The notes under the pieces were generated by a model, which did no database searches, was not told the origin of the DNA, and saw only the letters and a program-made list of their open reading frames with translations. Of a stretch of DNA of 64,000 bases, positions 46,055-54,703 are shown one piece after another (position 1 is the first letter of the stretch; the number at the start of each line of letters is the position of its first letter). The stretch comes from Pseudomonas maioricensis (GTDB lineage: Bacteria; Pseudomonadota; Gammaproteobacteria; Pseudomonadales; Pseudomonadaceae). Where the stretch lies: positions 373,042-437,041 of the forward strand of contig NZ_LOHG01000001.1 of the NCBI RefSeq assembly GCF_022790535.1, in the 5' to 3' direction. The position numbers and the translations under genes are program-made.

Positions 46055-47042
46055 AACCTTGGCAGCCCTGCTGCTGTGCGGTGCGGCCAGCCTGGCTCAG
46101 GCCGCTGAAACTGCCATCTGCTACAACTGCCCGCCGGAATGGGCGGACTGGGGCACGCAGCTCAAGGCGATTGCCGAGACCACCGGCGTGCAAGTGCCGC
46201 TGGACAACAAGAACTCTGGTCAGTCGCTGGCGCAACTGGTTGCCGAGAAGGCCGCACCGGTTGCTGACGTGGTGTATTACGGCGTCACTTTCGGCCTGCA
46301 GGCGCAGAAAGCTGGCGTTGTGGGCAGCTACAAACCAAAAGGCTGGGAGCAGATTCCAGCGGGCCTGAAAGACCCTGAAGGTCACTGGTTCGCAATCCAC
46401 TCAGGCACTTTGGGCATCATGGTCAACGTCGATGCGCTGGGCGGTTTGCCGGTGCCGCAAAGCTGGGCTGATCTGCTCAAGCCTGAATACAAAGGCATGG
46501 TCGGTTACCTGGATCCGTCCAGCGCCTTTGTCGGTTATGTGTCTGCGGTGGCGATCAATCAGGCCATGGGCGGCACCCTGGATGATTTCAAACCAGCCAT
46601 CGACTACTTCCAGAAGCTGGCGAAAAACTCGCCGATCGTGCCGAAGCAAACCGCGTATGCGCGGGTACTGTCGGGTGAGTTGCCGATCCTTGTCGATTAC
46701 GACTTCAACGCCTATCGCGCTCGCTACAAAGACAAAGCCAACGTTGCCTTCGTGATCCCGAAAGAAGGCAGCATCAGCGTGCCGTACGTGATGAGCATTG
46801 TGGATAACGCACCGCATCGTGCCAACGCTGAGAAGGTGCTGGATTTCACCCTGTCCGATCAAGGTCAGTCGCTGTGGGCCAAGGCTTATCTGCGTCCGGT
46901 GCGTGACGTGAAAATGCCTGCCGATGTTGCCGCGCAATTCCTGCCGGACAGCGATTACGCCCGGGCTGGCGTTGTCGATTACGAGCACATGGCCGCCGTG
47001 CAGGAAGCATTCGCAGCGCGCTATCTGAGTGAGGTCAAGTAA
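46038..47042 (+). CDS. ABC transporter substrate-binding protein
   Basis: A 334-aa exported protein with a signal peptide ending LAQAAE (residues 1-23). The mature part is a type 2 binding protein of the iron/spermidine/2-aminoethylphosphonate group: NSGQSLAQLVAEKAAPVADVVYYG and SWADLLKPEYKGMVGYLDPSSA. Cys at residues 29 and 32 (CYNCPPEW) are unusual and could form a disulphide. GAGGAG lies 7 nt before the ATG. The ligand is unknown; the downstream phosphodiesterase suggests a phosphorylated compound. Confidence 0.88.
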   Translation: MIRFSKTLAALLLCGAASLAQAAETAICYNCPPEWADWGTQLKAIAETTGVQVPLDNKNSGQSLAQLVAEKAAPVADVVYYGVTFGLQAQKAGVVGSYKPKGWEQIPAGLKDPEGHWFAIHSGTLGIMVNVDALGGLPVPQSWADLLKPEYKGMVGYLDPSSAFVGYVSAVAINQAMGGTLDDFKPAIDYFQKLAKNSPIVPKQTAYARVLSGELPILVDYDFNAYRARYKDKANVAFVIPKEGSISVPYVMSIVDNAPHRANAEKVLDFTLSDQGQSLWAKAYLRPVRDVKMPADVAAQFLPDSDYARAGVVDYEHMAAVQEAFAARYLSEVK

Positions 47043-47909
47043 GTGACCGCTTCGGTTCTGAAAGCTCAGGGCGTGAAGCCGGGCAGGCGCGCAATCTTGC
47101 GCCTGCGTCCGACGGCGGCCTGGGCGCTGGCTCCGGCGGCAACCATGCTGTTTGCCTTCTGGTTGCTGCCCTTGGCGCATCTGATTTTGCTGGGCGGCGA
47201 AAGCCGCGATGGCAGCGCCGGTTACTGGCAGGTGCTGAGCAGTGCGCAGTATCTGGGCAGTCTTGCCCAGACCTGCGTGTTGGCCATCGTGGTCACGCTG
47301 GCGGCTTTGCTGGTTGGCGGTATCAGCGGCGTGTTCCTCGCCCGGCAACGGTTTTTCGGTCGTTCGGCGCTGGTGGCTTTGCTGACTTTTCCGTTGGCAT
47401 TTCCAGGCGTCGTGGTGGGCTTTCTGGTGATTCTGCTGGCCGGTCGCCAAGGCTTGTTTGCGATGCTCGGCATGGAACTGGCCGGTGAGCGCTGGATCTT
47501 TGCTTATTCGCTTACCGGGCTGTTTCTGGGCTACCTGTACTTCTCGATTCCGCGCGTGATTCTTACGGTGATGGCGGCCTGTGAAAGTCTGGATCGCAGC
47601 CTTGAAGAAGCTGCGCATTCTCTCGGCGCGGGTCATTGGCGAGTGGTCTGCGACGTGATCGTGCCGGGCCTCGCGCCAGCGTTGGTGTCCTGCGGAGCGA
47701 TTTGCTTTGCGACGTCCATGGGCGCATTCGGCACCGCATTTACCCTTGGCACGCGCCTGAATGTAACGCCCGTCGCGATCTACAACGTGTTCACCAACTA
47801 CGCCAATTTCGCCGTCGCTGCTGCTTTGTCAGTCGTGCTGGGCGCGTTGACCTGGGCCGTGTTGCTGCTGGCTCGGCGCCTGGTGAAAAACTCGGGGACT
47901 GTTCTGTGA
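47043..47909 (+). CDS. ABC transporter permease 1
   Basis: A 288-aa inner-membrane permease with six hydrophobic segments and the EAA loop LEEAAHSLGAGHWRVVCDVIVPG, which contacts the ATPase. The GTG at 47043 follows the upstream stop directly. Its own stop overlaps the GTG of the second permease. It forms the channel with the next gene product. Confidence 0.9.
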   Translation: MTASVLKAQGVKPGRRAILRLRPTAAWALAPAATMLFAFWLLPLAHLILLGGESRDGSAGYWQVLSSAQYLGSLAQTCVLAIVVTLAALLVGGISGVFLARQRFFGRSALVALLTFPLAFPGVVVGFLVILLAGRQGLFAMLGMELAGERWIFAYSLTGLFLGYLYFSIPRVILTVMAACESLDRSLEEAAHSLGAGHWRVVCDVIVPGLAPALVSCGAICFATSMGAFGTAFTLGTRLNVTPVAIYNVFTNYANFAVAAALSVVLGALTWAVLLLARRLVKNSGTVL

Positions 47910-48700
47910 AGCGCTCAACGCTGTTTGTCATGCAGTTGCTGTTCACGTTGTTGGTCTGCGCATTCATGTTGGTGCCGGTGCTGTTGTCATTGCTGGCCGG
48001 CCTGACGCGCAATTATTTCCAGGGCGTGTCGAGTGGATTGACCTTCGACTGGCTGATTCAGGTCTGGCAGGCCTATTCACCCACCGTTTGGCTGTCGATT
48101 CAATTGGCGGTTGCCTGTGCCGTGTGCGTCTGCGTGATTGGCGTACCGGCCGCGTATGCCTTGGTGCGGATGAACAATCGCTTTAGCCGCGCCTTTGAAG
48201 AGTTGATGGTATTGCCGGTGGCTATGCCCGGTCTGGCCAGCGCGCTGGCGTTGCTGCTGACCTACGGCCAGTTCGGCGGTTTCCGCAGCAGCTGGTTGTT
48301 CATTCTGGTGGGGCATGTGTTGTTCACTTTGCCGTTTCTGGTGCGCCCGGTCATGGCCGTGATGCAGCGTCAGCAACTGCCGGTACTGGAAGAGGCGGCG
48401 GCCAGTCTGGGGGCCGGACCGTTCAAGCGATTCTTCAGCGTCGTCGTGCCCAACTGTCGGGCCGGGATTCTGGCCGGGGTGTTGATGGTCGTCACCTTGT
48501 CGTTGGGTGAGTTCAACCTGACCTGGATGCTGCACACGCCGATGACCAAAACCCTGCCGGTAGGTCTCGCCGACAGCTACGCGTCTGCGCGGCTGGAAGT
48601 TGCCAGTGCCTACACCCTTATTTTTCTGTTGATGATCGTGCCGCTGTTGATTGCGTTGCAGGCCATCAGCGCCCGTCTTTCCCGTGGAGAGAGTCGATGA
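47906..48700 (+). CDS. ABC transporter permease 2
   Basis: A 264-aa permease beginning MKRSTLFVMQLL from a GTG at 47906 that overlaps the previous stop by 4 bp; the longer frame from 47636 runs inside permease 1 and is rejected. The EAA loop is LEEAAASLGAGPFKRFFSVV. Six membrane segments are visible. The stop overlaps the ATPase start (ATGA). Confidence 0.9.
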   Translation: MKRSTLFVMQLLFTLLVCAFMLVPVLLSLLAGLTRNYFQGVSSGLTFDWLIQVWQAYSPTVWLSIQLAVACAVCVCVIGVPAAYALVRMNNRFSRAFEELMVLPVAMPGLASALALLLTYGQFGGFRSSWLFILVGHVLFTLPFLVRPVMAVMQRQQLPVLEEAAASLGAGPFKRFFSVVVPNCRAGILAGVLMVVTLSLGEFNLTWMLHTPMTKTLPVGLADSYASARLEVASAYTLIFLLMIVPLLIALQAISARLSRGESR

Positions 48701-49728
48701 CCGGAACCACTATTCGTTTGCAGGGCTGCCGCAAGGCGTTCGCTGACGGCACCGTCGCTGTGCATGATTTGAACCTGACTATTGAGCCCGGCGAAACCCT
48801 CGCGATTCTCGGCCCTTCGGGGTGCGGTAAGACCACCACGTTGCGCCTGATCGCCGGACTGGAAAGCACTGATGTCGGGCAGATTTTCTTCGACGATAAC
48901 GACGTCACCCGTTTGCCTATCGAGAAGCGTGACGTGGGCATGGTGTTCCAGAACTACGCGTTGTTTCCCAATCTGGATGTGGCGGGGAATATCGTTTATG
49001 GCCTGAAGATCCGCGGTATGTCGCCCGCCGAGCGAAATAAGCGCTGCGCCGAATTGCTGGAGTTGGTTGGCTTGCAGGAGCATGGCAAGCGCAGCATTCA
49101 TGAATTGTCCGGTGGGCAGCGTCAGCGGGTCGCCTTGGCTCGTGCGCTTGCCCCGCGTCCCCGAGTGTTGTTGCTTGATGAGCCATTGGCGGCACTGGAT
49201 GCGCAATTGCGTGAGCGCTTGCGCAGCGAGCTGAATGACCTGCTGCGCGGGTTGGGGATAACTTCGGTGTTTGTGACCCATGATCAGGGCGAGGCCATGG
49301 CGCTGGGCGACCGGATTCTGGTGATGGAGAAGGGGCGTGTTGCGCAACTGGCGACGCCTCGTGAGATTTATCAACAACCTGCCAATGCCTTCGTCGCCAG
49401 TTTTGTCGGCAACCTCAATGCGTTCCCTGTGGTCGAGCGCACGGCGCAGGGTCTGAAAGTCAGTGGCGGTGAGTTGCCGTGGACGGCTTCAAATCTTCCT
49501 TCGACGGTGTACTGCCGCCCTGAGCATTTGCGTGTGATGGACGGTGAGACTCATCTGCGTGGCCGATTAGTGGGGCAGTTTTTCCAGGGCGCGCAGAGTC
49601 GCCTTCTGGTGGACGTCGGCGCGGCTCAGCCTTTGTTGGTTGATAGCGCTGACAACGTTATCCACAGCCCTGGCGCATTGATCGGCCTAGCCGTTGCGCC
49701 GCAGGTGTTGTTTACCCTGGGTGCCTGA
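48697..49728 (+). CDS. ABC transporter ATP-binding protein
   Basis: A 343-aa ATPase with Walker A GPSGCGKTT (residues about 39-47), Q-loop VFQNYALFP, signature LSGGQRQRVALARAL, Walker B VLLLDEPL and H-loop VTHDQGEA, then a C-terminal TOBE-like domain. It is a CUT1/PotA-like importer ATPase. It closes the LacI-binding protein-permease-permease-ATPase operon. A chance perfect DnaA box lies at 49658. Confidence 0.93.
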   Translation: MTGTTIRLQGCRKAFADGTVAVHDLNLTIEPGETLAILGPSGCGKTTTLRLIAGLESTDVGQIFFDDNDVTRLPIEKRDVGMVFQNYALFPNLDVAGNIVYGLKIRGMSPAERNKRCAELLELVGLQEHGKRSIHELSGGQRQRVALARALAPRPRVLLLDEPLAALDAQLRERLRSELNDLLRGLGITSVFVTHDQGEAMALGDRILVMEKGRVAQLATPREIYQQPANAFVASFVGNLNAFPVVERTAQGLKVSGGELPWTASNLPSTVYCRPEHLRVMDGETHLRGRLVGQFFQGAQSRLLVDVGAAQPLLVDSADNVIHSPGALIGLAVAPQVLFTLGA

Positions 49729-49757
49729 CACTGCGCGAATTTAAACCTGTACGGGAC

Positions 49758-49846
49758 CTGTAGGAGCCGGGCTTGCCCGCGATGAAGGCACCGCGATTTA
49801 TCAGGAGTTGCGTCCAACTTCATCGCGGGCAAGCCCGGCTCCTACA
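49758..49846. repeat. REP doublet, GCCGGGCTTGCCCGCGAT class
   Basis: CTGTAGGAGCCGGGCTTGCC and GGCAAGCCCGGCTCCTACA between the ATPase and phosphodiesterase genes. Confidence 0.87.
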
Positions 49847-49894
49847 AAAACAGTGTGTCAGTTCAAACCTTTATGTTTTTGATGAGAGTCCATT

Positions 49895-50728
49895 TTGAAC
49901 CACCCATTCCTCATTGCGCAGATCAGCGATCTGCACCTTAAAGCTGGTCAAAAATTGACCTATGGCGTCGTCGATACCCTGGGTGCATTGCGCCGTGCCG
50001 TGGATCACCTGAACGCCAGCGTTCCACGTCCCGACGTCGTTGTGATCAGTGGCGACCTGGTGGACTTCGGGCAGCCGGAGGAATACGCCGTGCTGCATCC
50101 GGAGCTCAAGCGCTTGCACATGCCGTTTTATCTGGTGCCGGGGAATCATGACCATCGCCAGCACTTGTTGACTGAGTTTGCCAATCAGACCTACCTGCCC
50201 CTTTCATCCGATGCGCCACTGGACTGGGTCGTGGAAGAGCATCCCGTGCGGTTGATTGGCCTGGATACCAGTATTCCCGGCTCCCATGGCGGACAGCTGA
50301 CGGAGTGCCAGTTGCTCTGGCTCGATGAGTTGTTGGGGCGCCGTCCGGATGTGCCGACCGTATTGGTCCTGCATCACCCGCCGTTCATCACCGGTATCGG
50401 CCATATGGACCGCGAGCCATTCAGAAACATTGTGCAGTTTGAAACAGTGATTGCGCGCCACCCGCAGGTCGAGCGCTTGCTGTGCGGGCATTTGCATCGC
50501 CCCATGCAGCGTCGTTTTGGTGGCAGTCTGAGTTGCATCTGTCCAGGCACTTCACACCAGATCGTGCTTGATCTGCAGGAAGACGCACCGGCACATTTCA
50601 ATCTGGAACCGGCGGGTTATCTGCTGCATCGCTGGCATCCACTAGAGGGGCTAGTGACTCACAATGCCGTGTTCGGCGAATACCCGGGGCCGCATCCGTT
50701 TTATGACGTGAATGGGTTGATTGATTAG
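49895..50728 (+). CDS. GpdQ-like phosphodiesterase
   Basis: A 277-aa calcineurin-like metallophosphoesterase. All five metal motifs are present: AQISDLHL, VVISGDLVD, PGNHDHR, LHHPPF and CGHLHRP. Length and the pattern DVVVISGDLVDFGQPEEY closely follow Enterobacter GpdQ, a glycerophosphodiesterase with broad substrate range; CpdA-type cAMP phosphodiesterase is the alternative. The start is a TTG at 49895, since the nearby ATGs are out of frame. It follows the ABC operon on the same strand across a REP doublet. Confidence 0.88.
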   Translation: MNHPFLIAQISDLHLKAGQKLTYGVVDTLGALRRAVDHLNASVPRPDVVVISGDLVDFGQPEEYAVLHPELKRLHMPFYLVPGNHDHRQHLLTEFANQTYLPLSSDAPLDWVVEEHPVRLIGLDTSIPGSHGGQLTECQLLWLDELLGRRPDVPTVLVLHHPPFITGIGHMDREPFRNIVQFETVIARHPQVERLLCGHLHRPMQRRFGGSLSCICPGTSHQIVLDLQEDAPAHFNLEPAGYLLHRWHPLEGLVTHNAVFGEYPGPHPFYDVNGLID

Positions 50729-50759
50729 TCGGCAACAAGTTAACGACTTGGAATACCAC

Positions 50760-50850
50760 CTGTGGGAGCTGGGCTTGCCCGCGATAAGGTTTAGGTGATT
50801 TACCTGCAGAATCGAGTTGACCTTATCGCGGGCAAGCCCAGCTCCCACAG
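50760..50850. repeat. REP doublet, GCTGGGCTTGCCCGCGAT class
   Basis: CTGTGGGAGCTGGGCTTGCC and GGCAAGCCCAGCTCCCACAG between the convergent phosphodiesterase and phoX genes. Confidence 0.88.
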
Positions 50851-50909
50851 GTCCTGTATTCGTTTCTGGATTCTGCGGTGTTCGTGACACCGCAGAATCC
50901 AGAACAACA

Positions 50910-52811
50910 TCAAGCGCCGATCACTCCACCATCATCCCGCGTGATCACCATCACCGATGAGCGCGGTTTGCCGTTTGGCAGATGCTCGGGGAAGGTTGAG
51001 CCGCCGAACTCACCAGGGTGCTGAATGCCGATGAACATGGTTTTGTAGTCCGGCGCGAAGCTGATGCCGGTGACTTCGCAACCAATCGGGCCGACCATGA
51101 AGCGACGGATCTCGCCGCTTTGCGGGTCTGCGCAGAGCATCTGGTTGTTGCCCATCCCGGCGAAGTCTCCCGCGTTGCTGGAGTCCCCGTCAGTCTGGAT
51201 CCACAGACGACCGGCGCTATCAAAACTCAGGCCGTCCGGGCTGTTGAACATGTTCTGCGGGTTGATGTTGCTCGACCCACCTTGTGGCTTGCCGCTGTGA
51301 ACGGTCGGGTTGCCCGCCACCACAAACAGGTCCCAGTCGAAGGCCATCGCCGAAGCGTTATCGTCATTTTCGCGCCAGCGCAGAATCTGCCCGTACTGGT
51401 TCTTCGCCCGAGGGTTAGGGCCACCGACCGGTTGCCCGTCATCGCCGCGTTTGACGTTGTTGGTCAGCGTGCAATAAACCTGACCGTCTTTAGGGCTGAC
51501 GACGATCCATTCCGGACGGTCCATGCGCGTGGCTTTCACAACGCTTGCTGCAAGACGTGCGTGGATCAGCACTTCAGCCTGGTTATTAAACCCGGCAGCT
51601 GCGTCCAGGCCGTTTTTGCCGTGGGTCAGTTCGATCCATTCGCCGGTACCTTTCGGGCGATCCGGGTTGCCGTCACCATTGTCGAAACGCGCGACGTACA
51701 GCGTGCCGTGGTCCAGCAGGTTGCGGTTGGCTTTCGGGTCCTTGTGATTGATCTTGTCGCGGCTGATGAATTTGTAGATGAACTCGCCACGCTCGTCGTC
51801 GCCCATGTACACCACAGCGCGACCGCCTTTGGTTTCGGCCAACGCTGCGTTTTCATGCTTGAAGCGGCCCAGCGCAGTGCGTTTGACCGGCGTGGATTTT
51901 GGATCGAACGGATCGATTTCCACTACCCAGCCGTGACGGTTGATCTCGTTGGGGTTTTTAGCCAGGTCGAAGCGCGAATCATGCTGGTGCCAGTTGATCT
52001 CTTTACTGGCGGCGATTGCCCCGTAACGTTTGATCCCGGCATCAAACTTCTGCTCGGGATCGGTGCTGCCGAAGCAGTCCGTGAAGTTTTCTTCGCAGGT
52101 CAGGTAAGTGCCCCACGGTGTCTTGCCGTTTGCACAATTCTGGAAGGTACCCAAGGCTTTCGTGCCGGTTTTATCCGCGGCGGTCTTGAGCCAGTCGTGC
52201 CCGGCGGCCGGGCCGCTCAGGGTGATCGGGGTATTGCCGTGGATGCGACGGTTGTATTTGGAGTTCTGTACGAACTCCCACTTGCCGTTCTTTTGCTGTA
52301 TCTCAATCACCGACACGCCTTCACTGGCCAGTGCTTTGCGCACTTCTTCAGCAGATTGCGGTTCTTTGCCGTGATCGAACAGGTAGCGGTAGTTGGTGTA
52401 TTCGTTGTTGATGGCCATCAGCGCGCGATCTTTGCGCCCGGGCATCGGGAACAGGCTCATGCCGTCATTGTTGTCGCCGAACTGCACTTCCTGTGCTTCT
52501 GCTGTGCCTTTGCCGCTTGGATCGAACGCGGGGCCGCCAACCTGTAGCGGCTGCCCCCAACTGATCAGCACTGAAGAGGTGTAGCCCGGCGGCAAGCTGA
52601 TGCTGTCGGCGGTGGCGGCAGGGATGCTGTCGAAACCGAGCAGCTTGCCTGATGCTGCACTGACACTCTTGGCCAGAGCAGTGCGGCTCAACATTCCACC
52701 GCCCAGAAACATCGCTGCGCCGCACAAGGCGCCTGCGGTGATGAAGCCACGGCGGGTGAGGCCGACCATTTGTTCAAGGTCTGTAGATTGGTTTTCTTCT
52801 AGTAGTTTCAT
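50910..52811 (-). CDS. phoX: PhoX family alkaline phosphatase
   Basis: A 633-residue-class DUF839 protein exported by the Tat system: the twin-arginine motif LTRRGFITAGAL lies at about residues 17-28 after the start MKLLEENQS at 52811. The longer reading from 52856 is rejected. PhoX enzymes use calcium and iron to strip phosphate from organic esters in the periplasm. Conserved parts include CEENFTDCFG, MGDDERGEFIYKF and the C-terminal QHPGEFGG. A PHO-box-like element lies 46 nt upstream. Confidence 0.93.
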   Translation of the reverse strand: MKLLEENQSTDLEQMVGLTRRGFITAGALCGAAMFLGGGMLSRTALAKSVSAASGKLLGFDSIPAATADSISLPPGYTSSVLISWGQPLQVGGPAFDPSGKGTAEAQEVQFGDNNDGMSLFPMPGRKDRALMAINNEYTNYRYLFDHGKEPQSAEEVRKALASEGVSVIEIQQKNGKWEFVQNSKYNRRIHGNTPITLSGPAAGHDWLKTAADKTGTKALGTFQNCANGKTPWGTYLTCEENFTDCFGSTDPEQKFDAGIKRYGAIAASKEINWHQHDSRFDLAKNPNEINRHGWVVEIDPFDPKSTPVKRTALGRFKHENAALAETKGGRAVVYMGDDERGEFIYKFISRDKINHKDPKANRNLLDHGTLYVARFDNGDGNPDRPKGTGEWIELTHGKNGLDAAAGFNNQAEVLIHARLAASVVKATRMDRPEWIVVSPKDGQVYCTLTNNVKRGDDGQPVGGPNPRAKNQYGQILRWRENDDNASAMAFDWDLFVVAGNPTVHSGKPQGGSSNINPQNMFNSPDGLSFDSAGRLWIQTDGDSSNAGDFAGMGNNQMLCADPQSGEIRRFMVGPIGCEVTGISFAPDYKTMFIGIQHPGEFGGSTFPEHLPNGKPRSSVMVITRDDGGVIGA

Positions 52812-52856
52812 CAACACGGCTCCCAGCAGGTGTGGCAGACACCTTAGTGAGCGCAT

Positions 52857-52885
52857 ATGACGAAATTGTGTCGCCTCGATGACGC
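52857..52885 (-). promoter_or_regulatory. Candidate PHO box (PhoB site) of phoX
   Basis: On the minus strand three heptamers GCGTCAT, GCGACAC and TCGTCAT are spaced exactly 11 nt apart. The PHO box is direct repeats of CTGTCAT at 11-nt spacing. Two repeats match 5 of 7, the middle one poorly, so this is a degenerate site. Confidence 0.42.
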
Positions 52886-52893
52886 ATCAGCGC

Positions 52894-53658
52894 TTAAAGC
52901 GGCGTGCCCAGTAGCACAAGGGATGGCGCGAATTGGACCTGCACCGGGCTGCCGCGTTTTAGCTTGAGGGCCGCAAGCTGCGCAGGCTCTGCGAGTGCAC
53001 ACAGAATCTGCCCACTGGACAGGGTAATGCGCACCTCGCTTGGGCCATTAGTTGCGTCGGCAATGTCTTCTAACGTGCCGTTCAGGCAATTGTGTCCATT
53101 TGTTACGAGGCTGCCTTCGGCCATAAGCTCCAGCCAGCCGGCCTTGATCAGCGCGACGACATCTGTGCCAATCCCCAAATCCAGCCGTAGCGTGCTGTCG
53201 TGGGTAATCTGCGCATCAATGAATACATCTCCCGCCAGACGCAGGCGGACCAGATCGTTGTGACCGTGACCGGTAATGCTCTCGATGCGCCCCAATAGCT
53301 GGTTGCGAGCGCTGGTGCGCAAGGTGAGGCGACTGAGTAAATCCAGGTCGCCACTTTCCTCGGTGGCTTCCAGTACCTGGGCCTGAAGTGTCTGCAAGCG
53401 TTGGTACAGCCGCAACACGCGCTCACCTTCCACCGAAAGCTTCGCGCCCCCACCGCCCCGACCACCCACGCTACGTTCCACCAGCGGTTTTTGCGCCAGA
53501 TTGTTCAGCTCATCAATGGCATCCCACGCAGCCTTGTAGCTCAACCCCGCACTTTTGGCTGCACGGGTGATCGAGCCCTGCTCGGCAATGTGCTGCAGCA
53601 GCGCAATGCGTTGCGGGCGACGGACCATGTGTTGAGTGAGCAGAGTGGGTAAGGGCAT
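52894..53658 (-). CDS. modE: ModE-like molybdate-responsive regulator
   Basis: A 254-aa regulator with a LysR-like winged helix (RIALLQHIAEQGSITRAAKSA and the loop AAWDAIDELNN) and a C-terminal pair of TOBE/molybdate-binding segments (RNQLLGRIESI, and SEVRITLSSGQILCALAEP). The start MPLPTLLTQHMV at 53658 is chosen over 53742. It normally controls molybdate uptake, but no mod genes are in the window. It is 187 bp downstream of comF on the same strand with a REP doublet between. Confidence 0.88.
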   Translation of the reverse strand: MPLPTLLTQHMVRRPQRIALLQHIAEQGSITRAAKSAGLSYKAAWDAIDELNNLAQKPLVERSVGGRGGGGAKLSVEGERVLRLYQRLQTLQAQVLEATEESGDLDLLSRLTLRTSARNQLLGRIESITGHGHNDLVRLRLAGDVFIDAQITHDSTLRLDLGIGTDVVALIKAGWLELMAEGSLVTNGHNCLNGTLEDIADATNGPSEVRITLSSGQILCALAEPAQLAALKLKRGSPVQVQFAPSLVLLGTPL

Positions 53659-53747
53659 GGGGCTGCTTTTGGGTCGTGATGATGGTGGGCAGTGTAAGGC
53701 ATTGGTGTTTTGTAGGAGCTGCCGGATGGCCACTGTTCGCATGTCAC

Positions 53748-53820
53748 CTGTAGGAGCTGCCGAAGGCTGCGATGGCGGTGTGTCAGGGCGAATGCTTCGC
53801 AGCCTTCGGCAGCTCCTACA
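53748..53820. repeat. REP doublet, GCTGCCGAAGGCTGCGA class
   Basis: CTGTAGGAGCTGCCGAAGGC and GCCTTCGGCAGCTCCTACA, with an extra half-site TGTAGGAGCTGCCGG at 53711. Confidence 0.88.
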
Positions 53821-53845
53821 AAATGTCGTTCTCTATTGATGGTTA

Positions 53846-54580
53846 TCAATCCCCCGGCTTAGGCGTGCGCGCCAGACAATAAACATCCACCCGACACGCC
53901 CCGGCCTTGATCAGCAGCTTCGCAATCACGTCCGCTGTAGAGCCTGTAGTCAGAACGTCGTCCACCAGCGCCACATGCTTGCCTTTGATCTTTTCTTCAT
54001 CAGCCACGACAAACGCATCGCGCAGATTTCGCTTGCGGGCTTTGGCATCGAGGCCTTGTTGGGGCGGGGTTTCCTGAGTGCGCAGTATCAGCCGGTCTTC
54101 CACAGGCAGTTGCAGTTGTTCGCCCAGCCAGCCAGCGAGCATTGCAGCCTGGTTGTAACCGCGTTGGCGCAGCCGTTTTACGGCCATTGGCACGGGTAAC
54201 AGGAAGTCCGGGCGGGGCAGGTTTTCCTCGAAACGGTGTTGCAGAAACTGGCCAAGCAATTGCGCCATCAAGCGTCCCATGGGCCAGTTGCCCTGATGCT
54301 TGAAGCGCGTGATCAGGCTGTCGATGGGGAACTGATACAGCCAGGGCGCTGCGACTTCATCGAAGGCGGGGGAGTGCCGGTCGCATTGCGCGCAACTCAG
54401 ACCTGACATCGCCAGCGGGAGTGCGCATTGCTGGCATTGGTCGCCGAGCCAGGGCAGTTCGGTTTCACAGGCTGTGCAAATGGGATAAAGCGTGTCCGTT
54501 GATTCATCGCACAATAAACACGCTTGGTTGTTTTTTAACCAGATGTAAACCTGATGCGTAGGATGTGGTTGACAGCGCAT
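53846..54580 (-). CDS. comF: ComF family protein
   Basis: A 244-aa protein with an N-terminal zinc-finger-like region (CLLCDES, CTACE, CQQCALP and CAQCDRH) and a C-terminal phosphoribosyltransferase fold whose PRPP loop is [16 protein letters not shown]. ComF proteins act in natural transformation in some bacteria, probably on imported single-stranded DNA. It is divergent from bioB with a 123-bp gap, a conserved neighbour relation in pseudomonads. Confidence 0.9.
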   Translation of the reverse strand: MRCQPHPTHQVYIWLKNNQACLLCDESTDTLYPICTACETELPWLGDQCQQCALPLAMSGLSCAQCDRHSPAFDEVAAPWLYQFPIDSLITRFKHQGNWPMGRLMAQLLGQFLQHRFEENLPRPDFLLPVPMAVKRLRQRGYNQAAMLAGWLGEQLQLPVEDRLILRTQETPPQQGLDAKARKRNLRDAFVVADEEKIKGKHVALVDDVLTTGSTADVIAKLLIKAGACRVDVYCLARTPKPGD

Positions 54581-54596
54581 GGCTCTTCCTTAAACA
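54569..54596 (+). promoter_or_regulatory. Candidate bioB promoter
   Basis: A perfect -35 TTGACA at 54569-54574 followed after 16 nt by a weak -10 TAAACA, about 105 nt before bioB. The -35 lies within the first codons of the divergent comF gene. No BirA-type palindrome was recognised. Confidence 0.35.
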
Positions 54597-54703
54597 TGCC
54601 GACATATCCGTGTCACGCCTGTGGACTTTCAGCCTGTGCAAGCAGAGCTGTGTCGCAGGTCGTTCACCAAAAGAACCAGGCCAGAAAAACCGAGGACCAC
54701 CCG

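Noticed and set aside
47636..47905. 90-codon extension of the second permease
   Set aside because: It runs inside the first permease gene in another frame; the GTG at 47906 overlapping the stop is the natural start.
380..49666. Isolated perfect DnaA boxes at 380, 25082 and 49658
   Set aside because: They lie singly inside hutF, glyA and the ABC ATPase gene, without partner boxes or GGCC sites; this is background.
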